Part shown: piece after piece, positions 49,997 to 59,600 of the stretch
Position numbering within the stretch: position 1 is the stretch's first letter
Layout: each line of letters starts with the position of its first letter
NCBI GenBank assembly: GCA_963788015.1
Contig: CAWBEY010000002.1
Location: 1 to 64,000 of the forward strand
DNA: 64,000 nucleotides
From: JBBRHH01 sp963788015
Lineage (GTDB): Bacteria > Planctomycetota > Phycisphaerae > Tepidisphaerales > Tepidisphaeraceae
Reading direction: 5' to 3'
Notes under the pieces: model-generated
Seen by the model: the letters and a program-made list of their open reading frames with translations, nothing else
Databases searched by the model: none
What the model was told of the DNA's origin: nothing
Made by a program: the position numbers and the translations under genes

Positions 49997-50982
49997 ATGA
50001 AACGCATCCTGTCTGTTGCCTTGGCTTTAATCCTATGTCTTGTGGTGGGTTGTAAGAAACAAAGGCCTATCCCCAGAGCCAATACCTCCGGCCCCCCTAC
50101 CACCAAGCCAAGGCCAGTCATCCCCGCATTCCCGCCGATCCCGGCCATTAAACATGCCCTCATCATCAGCATTGACGGCCTGCGCCCGACCTGCTTCTTC
50201 GCGCCCAGACGCCCAACATGCACGCTCTGCTCGTGCGCGGCACTTACACCATGTGGGCGCGCACGGTTCCCGAGTGCATGACACTCCCGGCTCACTCCAG
50301 CATGTTGACGGGTGTCAGCGTTGAGAAGCACGGCATCAGTTGGAACGGCCACATTGAAGACGCTTACCCAGATGTTCCCACGATTTTCGAGTTGGCGCAC
50401 AAGGTCGGCCAGACGTCTGCCATGGTGTCGGGCAAGACCAAGTTCATCGCCCTGCTCAAACCCGGCACGCTGGATTGGCATTGGCTGCCGTATGACGAAC
50501 CCATCGCGGATCAGTATGTGGCCGACAAGGCCGACGACATCATCCGCCAGCACCAGCCCAATGTGTGCTTCATTCACTTGGCCGGGACTGACGCCGCCGG
50601 GCACAAATGGGGATGGGGCAGCGACGAGCAATTGGCGGCCATCGCCTTGGCTGACAGCGCCGTTGCCACTGTCATCCGGGCGGTGGAGGATGCGCATTTG
50701 TCTGACTCCACGATGATTCTGCTGACAGCCGATCATGGCGGCGCGGGCAAGTTCCATGCGCCCGGAGATGCCCGTTCGTTGCACATCCCTTGGATCGCTG
50801 TCGGCCCCGGAATACGCAAGAACCTCGATTTAACAGAGTATGCGGCCCTTGACGTTGACACGACTGACACGTTTGTGACAGCGTGCGTCATGCTTGGCAT
50901 CCCCCTACCGGCCGACTTTGATGGCAAGCCGATCCTTGAAATTGTGGAGCGCGCTGAGCTCCTTCAATCTGTCGCTCCCTGA
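49997..50982 (+). CDS. Lipoprotein of the alkaline phosphatase/phosphodiesterase superfamily
   Basis: A protein of about 327 aa exported through a lipobox signal (ILCLVVGCKKQ). The metal-binding superfamily motifs are IISIDGLRP, the nucleophile region ECMTLPAHSSMLTGV with a Thr as probable nucleophile, HLAGTDAAGHKWG, and LLTADHGGAGKFHAPGD. These place it with nucleotide pyrophosphatase/phosphodiesterases and type I phosphodiesterases. One frame change near 50200 separates the signal and first motif from the rest. It is convergent with the ferredoxin-NADP reductase gene, 10 nt away. The substrate is unknown. Confidence 0.82.
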
Positions 50983-50992
50983 GGTTGGCGGG

Positions 50993-51988
50993 TCATCGTT
51001 TGAGATTGGTGCTGTGGCCGGGGAAGAGGTTGGCGGAGGGGTCAATGAACTGCTTGGCGACGTTGACAGCGGTGGCCGCCTCTCCGAAGCCAGTGGCGAT
51101 AAGTTTCAGCTTACCGGGGAAGGAGGCGATATCACCGGCCGCGAAAATGCCTGGCCGGTTTGTGCGCATCATGGTGTCCACCTTGATTTGCCCCCCTGCC
51201 AGTTCAAGGCCCCAGTTTTTGATCGGTCCAAGCGCATTGTTGAATCCGATGTTGACCAGCAGGGTGTCAACCTCAAGCGTCTGCTGGGCCTGCGTGCGAT
51301 TGTCAAACACGGTCGCCCATTCGATGTGTTCTTGTCCGCCAAGGGCCTTAAGTTCATGGAACACAAGCACTTTGGTCGGTGTCATCATCATCTTGGCGAT
51401 GCTGTCCTCGTGAGCGCGAAAGACATCACGGCGGTGGATGAGTGTCAGGCTGCGGGCCTTGGCAGACAGCGTGTTGGCCCAGTCGATAGCACTGTCCCCC
51501 CCACCGACAATCAAGATGCGTTTATCGGCAAACTCGTCCAGTTTCTTCACGAAGTAGTACAGGCCGCGATCTTCGTACTCGGAGGCGTTTGCAAGTGGCA
51601 GACGTTTGGGTTCGAAGGCCCCTACGCCGCCGGCGATGAGAACCGCCCGGCAGACATGCTCCTGCTTGTCCGTGACAACATGAAACAGGCAATGTGTGAC
51701 ATCCTCGGCCAGCGACATCACCTGTTCTCCCAAGCAGACGCGCGCGCCAAACTGCAAACCCTGTTCGATCAGGTTTTGCGCCAGATCTTTGGCCAATACT
51801 TTCGGAAACCCCGCCACATCATAAATGTATTTCTCGGGATAGAGCGTGACCAGTTGGCCGCCAAGCGTGTCAAGGGAGTCGACGATGGTGGCAGACATAC
51901 GGCGCATGCCGGCGTAAAAGGCCGCGAAAAGGCCAGTTGGGCCGCCGCCGATGATGACTAGGTCAACAGGACTGTCCGCCGAGTTCAT
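50993..51988 (-). CDS. Ferredoxin/flavodoxin-NADP reductase, thioredoxin reductase-like type
   Basis: A 331-aa intact flavoprotein. The FAD site is LVIIGGGPTGLFAAFYAG, the NADPH site ILIVGGGDSAIDWANTL, and the C-terminal FAD contact GFGEAATAVNVAKQFID. There is no redox-active CxxC between the domains, which separates it from thioredoxin reductase and points to the type 2 FNR group that moves electrons between NADPH and ferredoxin or flavodoxin. It is the last gene of the minus-strand run, 42 nt after the HTH membrane protein. Confidence 0.9.
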   Translation of the reverse strand: MNSADSPVDLVIIGGGPTGLFAAFYAGMRRMSATIVDSLDTLGGQLVTLYPEKYIYDVAGFPKVLAKDLAQNLIEQGLQFGARVCLGEQVMSLAEDVTHCLFHVVTDKQEHVCRAVLIAGGVGAFEPKRLPLANASEYEDRGLYYFVKKLDEFADKRILIVGGGDSAIDWANTLSAKARSLTLIHRRDVFRAHEDSIAKMMMTPTKVLVFHELKALGGQEHIEWATVFDNRTQAQQTLEVDTLLVNIGFNNALGPIKNWGLELAGGQIKVDTMMRTNRPGIFAAGDIASFPGKLKLIATGFGEAATAVNVAKQFIDPSANLFPGHSTNLKR

Positions 51989-52030
51989 GAGAAAGTGATC
52001 ATAGCGCGCGGTTCGGGAGGTAACAGTGGT

Positions 52031-52732
52031 TCAATCTTTATTGGACGCAAAGCTGGTGAGAATGCGCTGGAGGAGGGTGGTCGGGCGGGTTGTGGCGGCG
52101 GCCGTGGCGGCACGCGCCTGCAGTTGCCCTTCAGAGCGTGCGGCCGCAATTTTGGCTTCTTCCTTTTCGCGCCGAGCTTGGAGGAGTTCGCGGGTCCTTG
52201 TGTCGGCCGTGTCGGCCAGACGCTGGACGTCAGCGTGGAGGCGTTCCATGTCGGCCGACGCGCGGGTGACACGATGGGTCGTCCAAGCGGTTGCCAAGAC
52301 GATCAGAACGACGAGAACGCTGGTGGTGATCCAGGCAAAGCATGTCCCAGCGCATGCGCGGCGGACGGCGTTTTCAGCCACTGTCAGGGAGTGCTGGTAG
52401 GCTGTCAGCGCCATCTCGGCCCGGCGGAAACGGTCTTCGGTGATCATGAGGGCGGCTTGGGTGTTCGCGTCCGCCATGGCCGGGACGTGGTCACGAACCG
52501 CGTTTTCGTAGCAGGCAGGGGGGTTGGTGGGTTCGTTTTGTTTTGTGTCTGCCGGAACATTGGCATATTCAGTCTCTGGCAGGGGTTCATCCGGCAGACA
52601 GACCATCACCTCGCGCCTGCCATTGTCGAGGCGCGTTTCGAGCTCGCCGCCCGCGATCCGCCGGTGGATGGTGCGGGTTGAGATTTTCAGGGTAACGGCC
52701 GCCTCTTCAATCGTCTGCCATGCGTATGCCAT
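52031..52732 (-). CDS. Membrane-anchored HTH protein with coiled coil, beside parB/parS
   Basis: A 233-aa protein with an intact frame. Residues 5-42 form an excisionase/MerR-like helix-turn-helix (IEEAAVTLKISTRTIHRRIA). Residues about 95-125 are helical, 131-150 form one membrane helix (CFAWITTSVLVVLIVLATAW), and 155-205 form a charged coiled coil (ADMERLHADVQRLADTADTR). The DNA-binding end must be cytoplasmic, leaving the coiled coil outside the membrane. ATG 52732 has AAAAGGAG 7 nt upstream. It lies just after parB and parS, on the same strand. I do not recognise a named family. A role in tethering DNA to the membrane is possible, as is an ordinary membrane-bound regulator. Confidence 0.7.
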   Translation of the reverse strand: MAYAWQTIEEAAVTLKISTRTIHRRIAGGELETRLDNGRREVMVCLPDEPLPETEYANVPADTKQNEPTNPPACYENAVRDHVPAMADANTQAALMITEDRFRRAEMALTAYQHSLTVAENAVRRACAGTCFAWITTSVLVVLIVLATAWTTHRVTRASADMERLHADVQRLADTADTRTRELLQARREKEEAKIAAARSEGQLQARAATAAATTRPTTLLQRILTSFASNKD

Positions 52733-52854
52733 CGTGAACTCCTTTTCAACAGTGGCTATGTCATACTTACCATCGCCCCCCTGTCAGACGCAACCGCTTT
52801 GGGCAGACAAAATGAAGAAATTTGGCACCCGCGCACCGTCTGCCGTGTCAGCAT

Positions 52855-52870
52855 TGTTCCACGTGGAACA
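52855..52870. other. Centromere-like parS site
   Basis: TGTTCCACGTGGAACA is a perfect 16-bp palindrome matching the conserved bacterial chromosomal parS consensus (TGTTNCACGTGNAACA). It lies 9 bp past the parB stop codon and before the HTH gene. ParB is expected to bind here and spread. Confidence 0.88.
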
Positions 52871-52879
52871 ACACAGGGT

Positions 52880-53834
52880 TTATTCCTGCTCCACCCGCAC
52901 GCCCATCTTTCCCATCAGCTCGTCAAACTGATCCAGCGAGGTGTAATGAACCACCAGCCGTCCCCGCCCCTTTTGCGACCCGGCCTTCACTTGGACGCGC
53001 ATGCCTAGTTGGCGTGTCAGGGATTGCTCCAAATCCTTCAAATGCGCGGAGGGCGGGGTGGCCGCCGAAGCGGGTAGGGGGGTTGTAGGTCCAGATTTCA
53101 CGGCTTGTTCCAGCCGCCGAACGGAGAGTTCCTGCTCCACCGTCAGCCTGGCTAGCCGCTCTTGCCTGGGCAGATCGGTCACGCCGGCCAGAATTTTGGC
53201 ATGGCCAAGTGACAGCCGGCCATCCCGCACCAGTTCCTGCACGGCCGGCGCGAGTTCCAGGAGACGCAGATAGTTGGCGATGCTGCTCGCGCTCCTCGCC
53301 CATCCGCTCGGCCAACTCGGCTTGGGTAAGGCCTAAGGTCCGCACCAAAGTGCCATATGCGGCGGCGCGCTCGATTGGATTTAGGTCCTCGCGCTGAATG
53401 TTTTCGATCAGTGCCATCTGAGCCTGCTGGGCATCGTCCACCGCGCGGCAGACTATTGGAACCGTCGTCAGCCCCGCGAGCTTGGCGGCCCGCAGTCGCC
53501 GCTCCCCGGCAATGAGTTGATATCCATCATCCGCTTTGCGGACGACAATAGGTTGGATGACTCCCGTTGCTTTGATGCTGGCCGCGAGTTGGGCGATGGT
53601 GGAATCATCCATCGACTTGCGCGGCTGACTTGGGTTGGGGCGAATTTCGTCCACCGCAACCTCTAATATGGCCGTTTCCGGCGTAGCGGCCGGCACGGCC
53701 TGGAGCTCGGGATTGGGCGGTAGGGGGGTCGGCGCTGTCGCTTCCAATTCTTCTTCAGGCTCGGTCGTGGCCAGCAGGCTGCTCAACCCCCGCCCCAACC
53801 GTGACTTAACCTTTGTATGAACGTTGTCTGACAA
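52880..53834 (-). CDS. parB: Chromosome partitioning protein ParB
   Basis: A CTP-switch DNA-binding protein of about 317 aa that loads at parS. The N-terminal SRLGRGLSSLLA is the ParA-contact motif. IRPNPSQPRKSMDDSTIAQL, IAGERRLRAAKLAGL (CTP-binding GERR motif) and ENIQREDLNPIERA follow, then the HTH LTQAELAERM and LSLGHAKILAGV. One frame change near 53285 splits it. The start is TTG at 53834, supported by AAAGGAG 7 nt upstream and by the conserved N-terminus. parA lies upstream on the same strand with ettA in between. Confidence 0.95.
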
Positions 53835-53962
53835 ATCGGACTCCTTTCCTCGCCACTTCTTTGTTTGGGAACAAATGGTAGCCTACCACGCGCGACGGCG
53901 GCTGAAAAGATTTCCGACGGTCAGAATCTAGTATATCTAAATATTGCTAGTTACGGTAGCGA

Positions 53963-55645
53963 TCACTTCGTCAGCTTGCGGTACTTGATCCGGTGGGGCC
54001 GATCCGCCTCGATGCCCAGGCGTTTTTTCTTGTCTTCTTCGTAGGACTGGTAGTTGCCTTCGAACCAGACCACTTGGCTGTCGCCTTCGAACGCGAGGAT
54101 GTGGGTTGCCACGCGGTCGAGAAACCAGCGGTCGTGGGTGATGACGACCGCGCAGCCGGCGAAGGATTCCAAGGCCTCTTCCAGCGCCCTGATGGTGTTC
54201 ACGTCCAGATCGTTGGTCGGTTCGTCGAGCAGCAGCACGTTCGCGCCGCTCTTGAGCATGCGGGCAAGATGCACGCGATTGCGCTCGCCGCCGGAGAGGT
54301 TGCCGACTTTCTTCTGCTGGTCCTGTCCGGTGAAGGCGAAGCGCGTGACGTAGCCGCGCGAGTTGACTTGGACGTTGCCGAGCTTGATAAACTCCTGCCC
54401 TTCGGAGATCGCCTGCCAGACCGATTCGTCGGCCTTCAGGTCATCGCGGCCTTGCTCCACATACGCGAATTTCACCGACTCTCCGACCTTCAAAGTGCCC
54501 GAGTCGGGCTTCTCGGAATTGGTGATCAGACGGAACAAAGTGGTCTTGCCGGCGCCGTTGGGTCCGAGAATACCGACGATTCCGCCGGGCGGGAGCGAAA
54601 AGGTGACGTCCTGGAAGAGGAGTTTGTCGCCGTAGGACTTGGACACGCCTTCGGCCTGGATAACCAGATTGCCCAGGCGCGGGCCGGGCGGAATGAAGAT
54701 CTCGACTTCGGATTCCTTCTTGCGAGTGTCCTGGTTAAGCAGGGCTTCGTACGACTGAAGGCGAGCCTTGCTTTTGGCCTGGCGGGCGCGGGGCGACTGG
54801 CGCACCCATTCCAATTCCCGGGCCAGTGTTTTCTGGCGGGCCGACTCGGTTTTTTCTTCCACCATCAGGCGGGCTTTTTTCTGTTCCAGCCAGGCCGAAT
54901 AGTTGCCCTTCCACGGAATGCCCTGGCCGCGATCAAGCTCGAGAATCCAGCCGGCTACGTTGTCCAGGAAATAGCGATCGTGGGTAACCGCGACGACGGT
55001 GCCTTCGTAACGGTGCAGGTGTTGTTCGAGCCACGCCACCGATTCGGCGTCGAGGTGATTGGTGGGCTCGTCGAGAATGAGGATGTCGGGCTTTTGCAGG
55101 AGAAGGCGGCAGAGCGCCACACGCCTTTTTTCGCCGCCGGAGAGCAGCTTGCAGACCGCGTCGGGCGGCGGAAGCCGCAGGGCATCCATCGCCATTTCCA
55201 GTTGCTGATCGAGGTCCCACGCCCCCAGGTGATCGATCTTTTCCTGCAATTCGCCCTGACGTTCCAGAAGCTGGTTCATCTGCTCATCGTCCATCGGCTC
55301 AGCGAATTTCTCGGAGATGGCGTTGAATTCGTTGACCAGATCAACCGTCGACTGCACGCCTTGCTCGACGACCTGCCGCACGGTCATGGCCGGATCGAGC
55401 TTTGGCTCCTGCTCGAGATAGCCGATGGCGTAGCCGGGCGAGAGGGAAATTTGTCCCTGATATTCCTTGTCGACGCCGGCGAGGATTTTGAGAAGCGACG
55501 ACTTTCCCGAGCCATTCAGGCCAAGGACGCCGATCTTCGCGCCGTAGAAATAGGAGAGGTAGATGTCCTTCAGCACCACTTTTTTGTCGTGCGCCTTGGT
55601 GACGCCGACCATGGTGTAGATGACTTTGTTGGAACTGTCGGCCAT
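53963..55645 (-). CDS. ettA: Energy-dependent translational throttle ABC-F protein
   Basis: A 560-aa ABC-F ATPase, intact, with no membrane segments. It binds the ribosomal E site and couples translation start to ATP/ADP level. It has two ATPase domains: Walker A GLNGSGKSSLL and GPNGAGKTTLF, signatures LSGGEKRRVAL and LSGGERNRVHL, Walker B with switch ILILDEPTNHLD and VLLLDEPTNDLD. The linker has the basic KARLMVEEKTESARQ region. MADSSNKVIYTMVGV at 55645 is the family start; a longer in-frame extension upstream is noise. It separates parA from parB, which is unusual. Confidence 0.95.
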   Translation of the reverse strand: MADSSNKVIYTMVGVTKAHDKKVVLKDIYLSYFYGAKIGVLGLNGSGKSSLLKILAGVDKEYQGQISLSPGYAIGYLEQEPKLDPAMTVRQVVEQGVQSTVDLVNEFNAISEKFAEPMDDEQMNQLLERQGELQEKIDHLGAWDLDQQLEMAMDALRLPPPDAVCKLLSGGEKRRVALCRLLLQKPDILILDEPTNHLDAESVAWLEQHLHRYEGTVVAVTHDRYFLDNVAGWILELDRGQGIPWKGNYSAWLEQKKARLMVEEKTESARQKTLARELEWVRQSPRARQAKSKARLQSYEALLNQDTRKKESEVEIFIPPGPRLGNLVIQAEGVSKSYGDKLLFQDVTFSLPPGGIVGILGPNGAGKTTLFRLITNSEKPDSGTLKVGESVKFAYVEQGRDDLKADESVWQAISEGQEFIKLGNVQVNSRGYVTRFAFTGQDQQKKVGNLSGGERNRVHLARMLKSGANVLLLDEPTNDLDVNTIRALEEALESFAGCAVVITHDRWFLDRVATHILAFEGDSQVVWFEGNYQSYEEDKKKRLGIEADRPHRIKYRKLTK

Positions 55646-55731
55646 GGGTGTTGCTCTGATCTGGAAAAAAGCAGGGAGTGGCGCCGGCGACGAGGCCGGC
55701 GCGGAATAGCACAGAGTATAGGGCGGAACGG

Positions 55732-56625
55732 CTAGACAGGCACTTCGGGTGGCGCGCTTTGGATCGCCAGATCCGCGTTCACCGTGACGGTAACGGTAGG
55801 GGGGGCCAGTGTCGGCGCGGCGGCGGGTGATTGCGTTTGCAACGCCAGCAGTTCTTTGGCCAGCGCGCGGTAGTCGGCCGCGCCGTTGCTGGCTTTGTCG
55901 TATTTCAAGATGGTTTGGCCAAAGCTGGGCGACTCGGCCAGCTTGATGTTTCGGCGGATTTTGCTTTTGAAGATGATGGCATTGGACCACGGCAAATTTT
56001 TGCCCTTGGCTTCCTCGATAAACTGGCTGAGGTCGCCGACGACCTCGGCTGACAGTTTGGTCTGGGAGTCGTACATGGTGAGCACGACGCCGGAGACGCG
56101 GATGGCCGGGTTCATGCGCCTGCCCACCAGGCCAATCGTTTCAAGCAACTTGCCAACGCCCTGGAGCGCAAGGAAATGCGGCTGCATGGGGATAACGACT
56201 TCGGTGGCCAGCGACAGGGCGTTGAGGGTCAGAAGCCCAAGGCTCGGCGGGCAGTCGAGGAGCATGAAATCAAAGTCGAGCGGCCCGGCCGACGTAATGC
56301 GTTTTTTGAGGATCTGCTCGCGCCCCAGCACGCTCACCAATTCGATCTCAGCGGCCGCGAGGTCGATGGAACTGGGGATGAGGGTGATGTTGTTCTCAAC
56401 CTTGTGGAATGCCTCGACAAACGGCTTTTCCTCGACCAGAACGCTGTAGAGATTGGTGAAATGAGGCAGTGGCTCCAGGCCATAATTGATGGTGAGGTGC
56501 GCCTGGGGGTCCATGTCAACGAGGCATACCTTCTGACCAAGTTCGGCCAGTGACGCGCCGAGATTGGCGGTGGTGGTCGTCTTGCCGACGCCGCCTTTCT
56601 GGTTCATGAGAGCGATGATGCGCAT
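55732..56625 (-). CDS. parA: Chromosome partitioning ATPase ParA/Soj
   Basis: A 297-aa intact deviant Walker ATPase. MRIIALMNQKGGVGKTTTTA holds the Walker A with the signature Lys, VCLVDMDPQAHLTINYGL gives motif A', and DFMLLDCPPSLGLLTLNAL gives Walker B. The family tail SKIRRNIKLAESPSFGQTI is followed by a Pro/Ala/Val-rich C-terminal extension of about 40 residues. It uses ATP-dependent nucleoid binding to move ParB-parS complexes. The gene lies 45 nt after the TPR/beta-propeller gene and 86 nt before ettA, all on the minus strand. Confidence 0.95.
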   Translation of the reverse strand: MRIIALMNQKGGVGKTTTTANLGASLAELGQKVCLVDMDPQAHLTINYGLEPLPHFTNLYSVLVEEKPFVEAFHKVENNITLIPSSIDLAAAEIELVSVLGREQILKKRITSAGPLDFDFMLLDCPPSLGLLTLNALSLATEVVIPMQPHFLALQGVGKLLETIGLVGRRMNPAIRVSGVVLTMYDSQTKLSAEVVGDLSQFIEEAKGKNLPWSNAIIFKSKIRRNIKLAESPSFGQTILKYDKASNGAADYRALAKELLALQTQSPAAAPTLAPPTVTVTVNADLAIQSAPPEVPV

Positions 56626-56670
56626 GACGTTATCTTAGAGGGAACGTACACGTTTCGCCTCATGCGCATT

Positions 56671-59600
56671 TCATTCCCGCGCGCCTCGCAGCATATGAAG
56701 TTTTCCATCCTCCGAGACGTAGCACAGGCCGCCCTGGACGGGTTGCCACTGGGTGATGTTGCTGGTTTCAGTCAGGTCGCCTTTGGTGTTGTGGCTGTAT
56801 ATGAGCGCGCCGCTCTGGCTTATTCGCTTGGTGAGGGCCGACTCAATCGGCGCCAGGCTGAACGCTTCCAGGCTGTAGTGTGGATCGACCTTGCCCCCGG
56901 CCACCGCCGGCGGTGGGGGGGTAGTGAGCGTGCTCGGTAGCACGATGTAATCCTTCCCGAGCATTGCGATCAGCGGATTGAAGGTGACTTCCATGTTCAC
57001 CCGGCCGGTCCAGTGCATCGGCGGGTCGTTGGGCTTGTGGTCCAGGTTGTATCCGTTGAGCGAGTGTGCGCCGATGGCATACAGGTTGGAACCGACGATT
57101 CGCAACCGCACCGTGCCATCGTTGGCCGACGCTCCGGTCTGCAGCCAGGTGTTGGCGCTGGGGCTGCTGCCGTTAACGGGCTGGCCGTCCCGGATGTAGC
57201 GGCAATCGACGTACATGCCGTTGTCGCACAGGGCCAGAACCTGATCGCCCCACAGGAGCAGGCCATCGGGGCTGGCATTCTGCTGGTACTGGTGGCCGGA
57301 GGTTTGCGACCACGTCGCCTTATCGCCCGGCTCATAAAGATCCTTGGCCATCATCTGCTGGAACGCTGTCCAGATCAGCGTGCCGTCGGGGGCCAGCGCG
57401 ATATTGATCGGGTAGGGCTGGCCCTGGTTTGACGGGAATGTCATGCGCGCTGTTTGCTGGCCGTTAAAAGTATCAAAGACACCCAGTTGCACGCTCACCT
57501 CGTCCATGATGCGCACGACAGTGAATTCATCAGTGGCTTCGAGTTGATCGACAGGCCGATTTGCAAGACGTGTTTGCCAGATCGGCTTACCGTCCGCGAA
57601 ATCAAGGGCGAGAAGCCGTCCAGTTGAACTAGTGAGAAGAAGGCGATCGGTCAACAGGCGGACGTGTTGCACGGACTCGACGCCGGGCTGTTGCGGCTGG
57701 GGAGGTTGAACGGCCTGAACAGCGCCGACAGCGATTTGCTGTTGCTGCATGATGAGGGCTCGGCGCTGCATCAACTGCATCTGGCCGGGGTTCAGAACTA
57801 CATCGGGGGCGGCAGGCGGACTGGCGTCTTGTGCATCACCGGCCGTGCCGCTGCCGGCGCTGACGACTTCCACCGTCTGCAGCGCCTTGAGATCAACGTT
57901 CCAGAGTTTCTGGCCTGATTCGCCGTTCACCCAGGCGATTTCATTGGCGCCCCAGACCAGGAAGTTGTCGCCTTTCCAGGCGAGGTTGGCGGGCTGCTGG
58001 CTGATCGGGTTGCCTGACCAGAGCGGCTTGTCGCTGCCGGGGGCGAAGCAGGTCAGCTTGCCGTCAATCCATGCGACGATGCGGTCGGGACGGGCGGCGT
58101 CGGGCAGTTCCTGCGGCGGCAGCGCGATGCACTTGACGTTGTCGATCACGATCTGCTGCGCCAGGAAGGGATCGGCCGGCTTGCTGGAAACCCCCTTCAC
58201 CATCGGCATTTTTCCGGGTAGATGAAAATCAGGGAGTGCGGCGCTGGCCAGTTGTTTTTTTACTGCCAGGATCGCGTCGATTGCTTCGTGATAAGTGGCC
58301 GGCTGATTGCCATTAGCCATCGTCAGCTTTCCGCCGTCGGGAAGGGAGAGATCGGCGCTGAGCTTGCCGTCGGGAACCAGCACGTTGCTACGTTGTAGCC
58401 GAGCCAAGGCCGCCTCCTGATTGCCGATCTTCAGGCAGTTTCGGCCAAGGGCTTCGTTCAGTGCGGCGCGTTCGCTCGGGCCAAGCCGGGTGGAATATTT
58501 CAGATAAAGCCGCCGAAGCACCTGCGAAGCGAGTCGGGGCTGCTCGGCTTTTTCAAACTCCTTGGCCGCCAGCATCATCGCCTCGCGCGCCACCTTCGAG
58601 TTGGGATAATGATCGGCGACGGTTTGCAGCTTTGCCGGATCGTGGCTGTCGCGAAATTGGTCGAGCATCTGCCCGGCCTCGGTCTCGAATGTTTCATAGA
58701 CAGCCGGCCCGCCCTTGGTCATTAGGGCGGTAATGGCCGACTCGGCAACCCGGCCGGCCTGCGCGCCGCCGCTGGCGTCATCACCCGAGGACGGCACGAT
58801 GCGCATGTCCTGCTGGCTGAGCACCTGCTGATAGAGCGCGACGGCCTTGGTGAAATCTTCCTGGTGTCCGAGTGCTTCAAGGAATTTGGCCCGGCTGAGG
58901 CGATAATTCACCTGCTGCGATGGCGTCTGGGCAGCGGCCGCGGCGCGCTCGAACAACTGATCGATGATGGCGCGTTTCTCGTTGTCCGTTTCGCGCAACG
59001 CTTCGATGTCGCGTGGATTCCTGACATCGCGGAAGAGCTTCTGGGCGAACGTGATCGAGTCACTGAACACGCGATCGCGCTGCGGGCCGCCGCGCATGGC
59101 GGCCTTGCCGCCGAGGCGCTCGATGGCCTCGTCCATAGTCTTCAGCGATTTATCGAGCTGGCCGGCGTTGAACATCAGCTCTGTGTAAACCATGCGTGCT
59201 TCGACATTGCCCGGATCGGATGCAAGGGCGGTCAGATATTTCCGTTCGACCGAATCCAGATCGGTGTAGACGTTCACGCCTTTGGCTGTGGCCACGATGA
59301 CGTGGTCCTGGGTCACGACGATGTTGCCGGGGCCTTCGCCATCGCCCCACTGGCGGCGGCCATCGGGCGGATGCACTTTGCCACCCTTGAGGTTCAGGAA
59401 ATAAAGCGCCTGTGTGGTGGGAACGAAAACGTACCCTTCATCGGGGCTGGCGGGATCGACGGTGACAAATCCGCGTCCCTTGATCGGCGCGAAGTCGTTG
59501 CGCCAGTAGCCCTTGCCGCTCTCTTTCTTTTTGTCCCACTCAGACCAGTTCAGGCAGGTGACGCGCGTGTCGCCGGCGACGATGGCCATATCGCCTACCA

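Noticed and set aside
53993..55735. Long open frame of 580 codons on the plus strand
   Set aside because: It is the antisense of ettA, whose two ATPase domains are clear on the minus strand. The plus-strand product has no family motifs.
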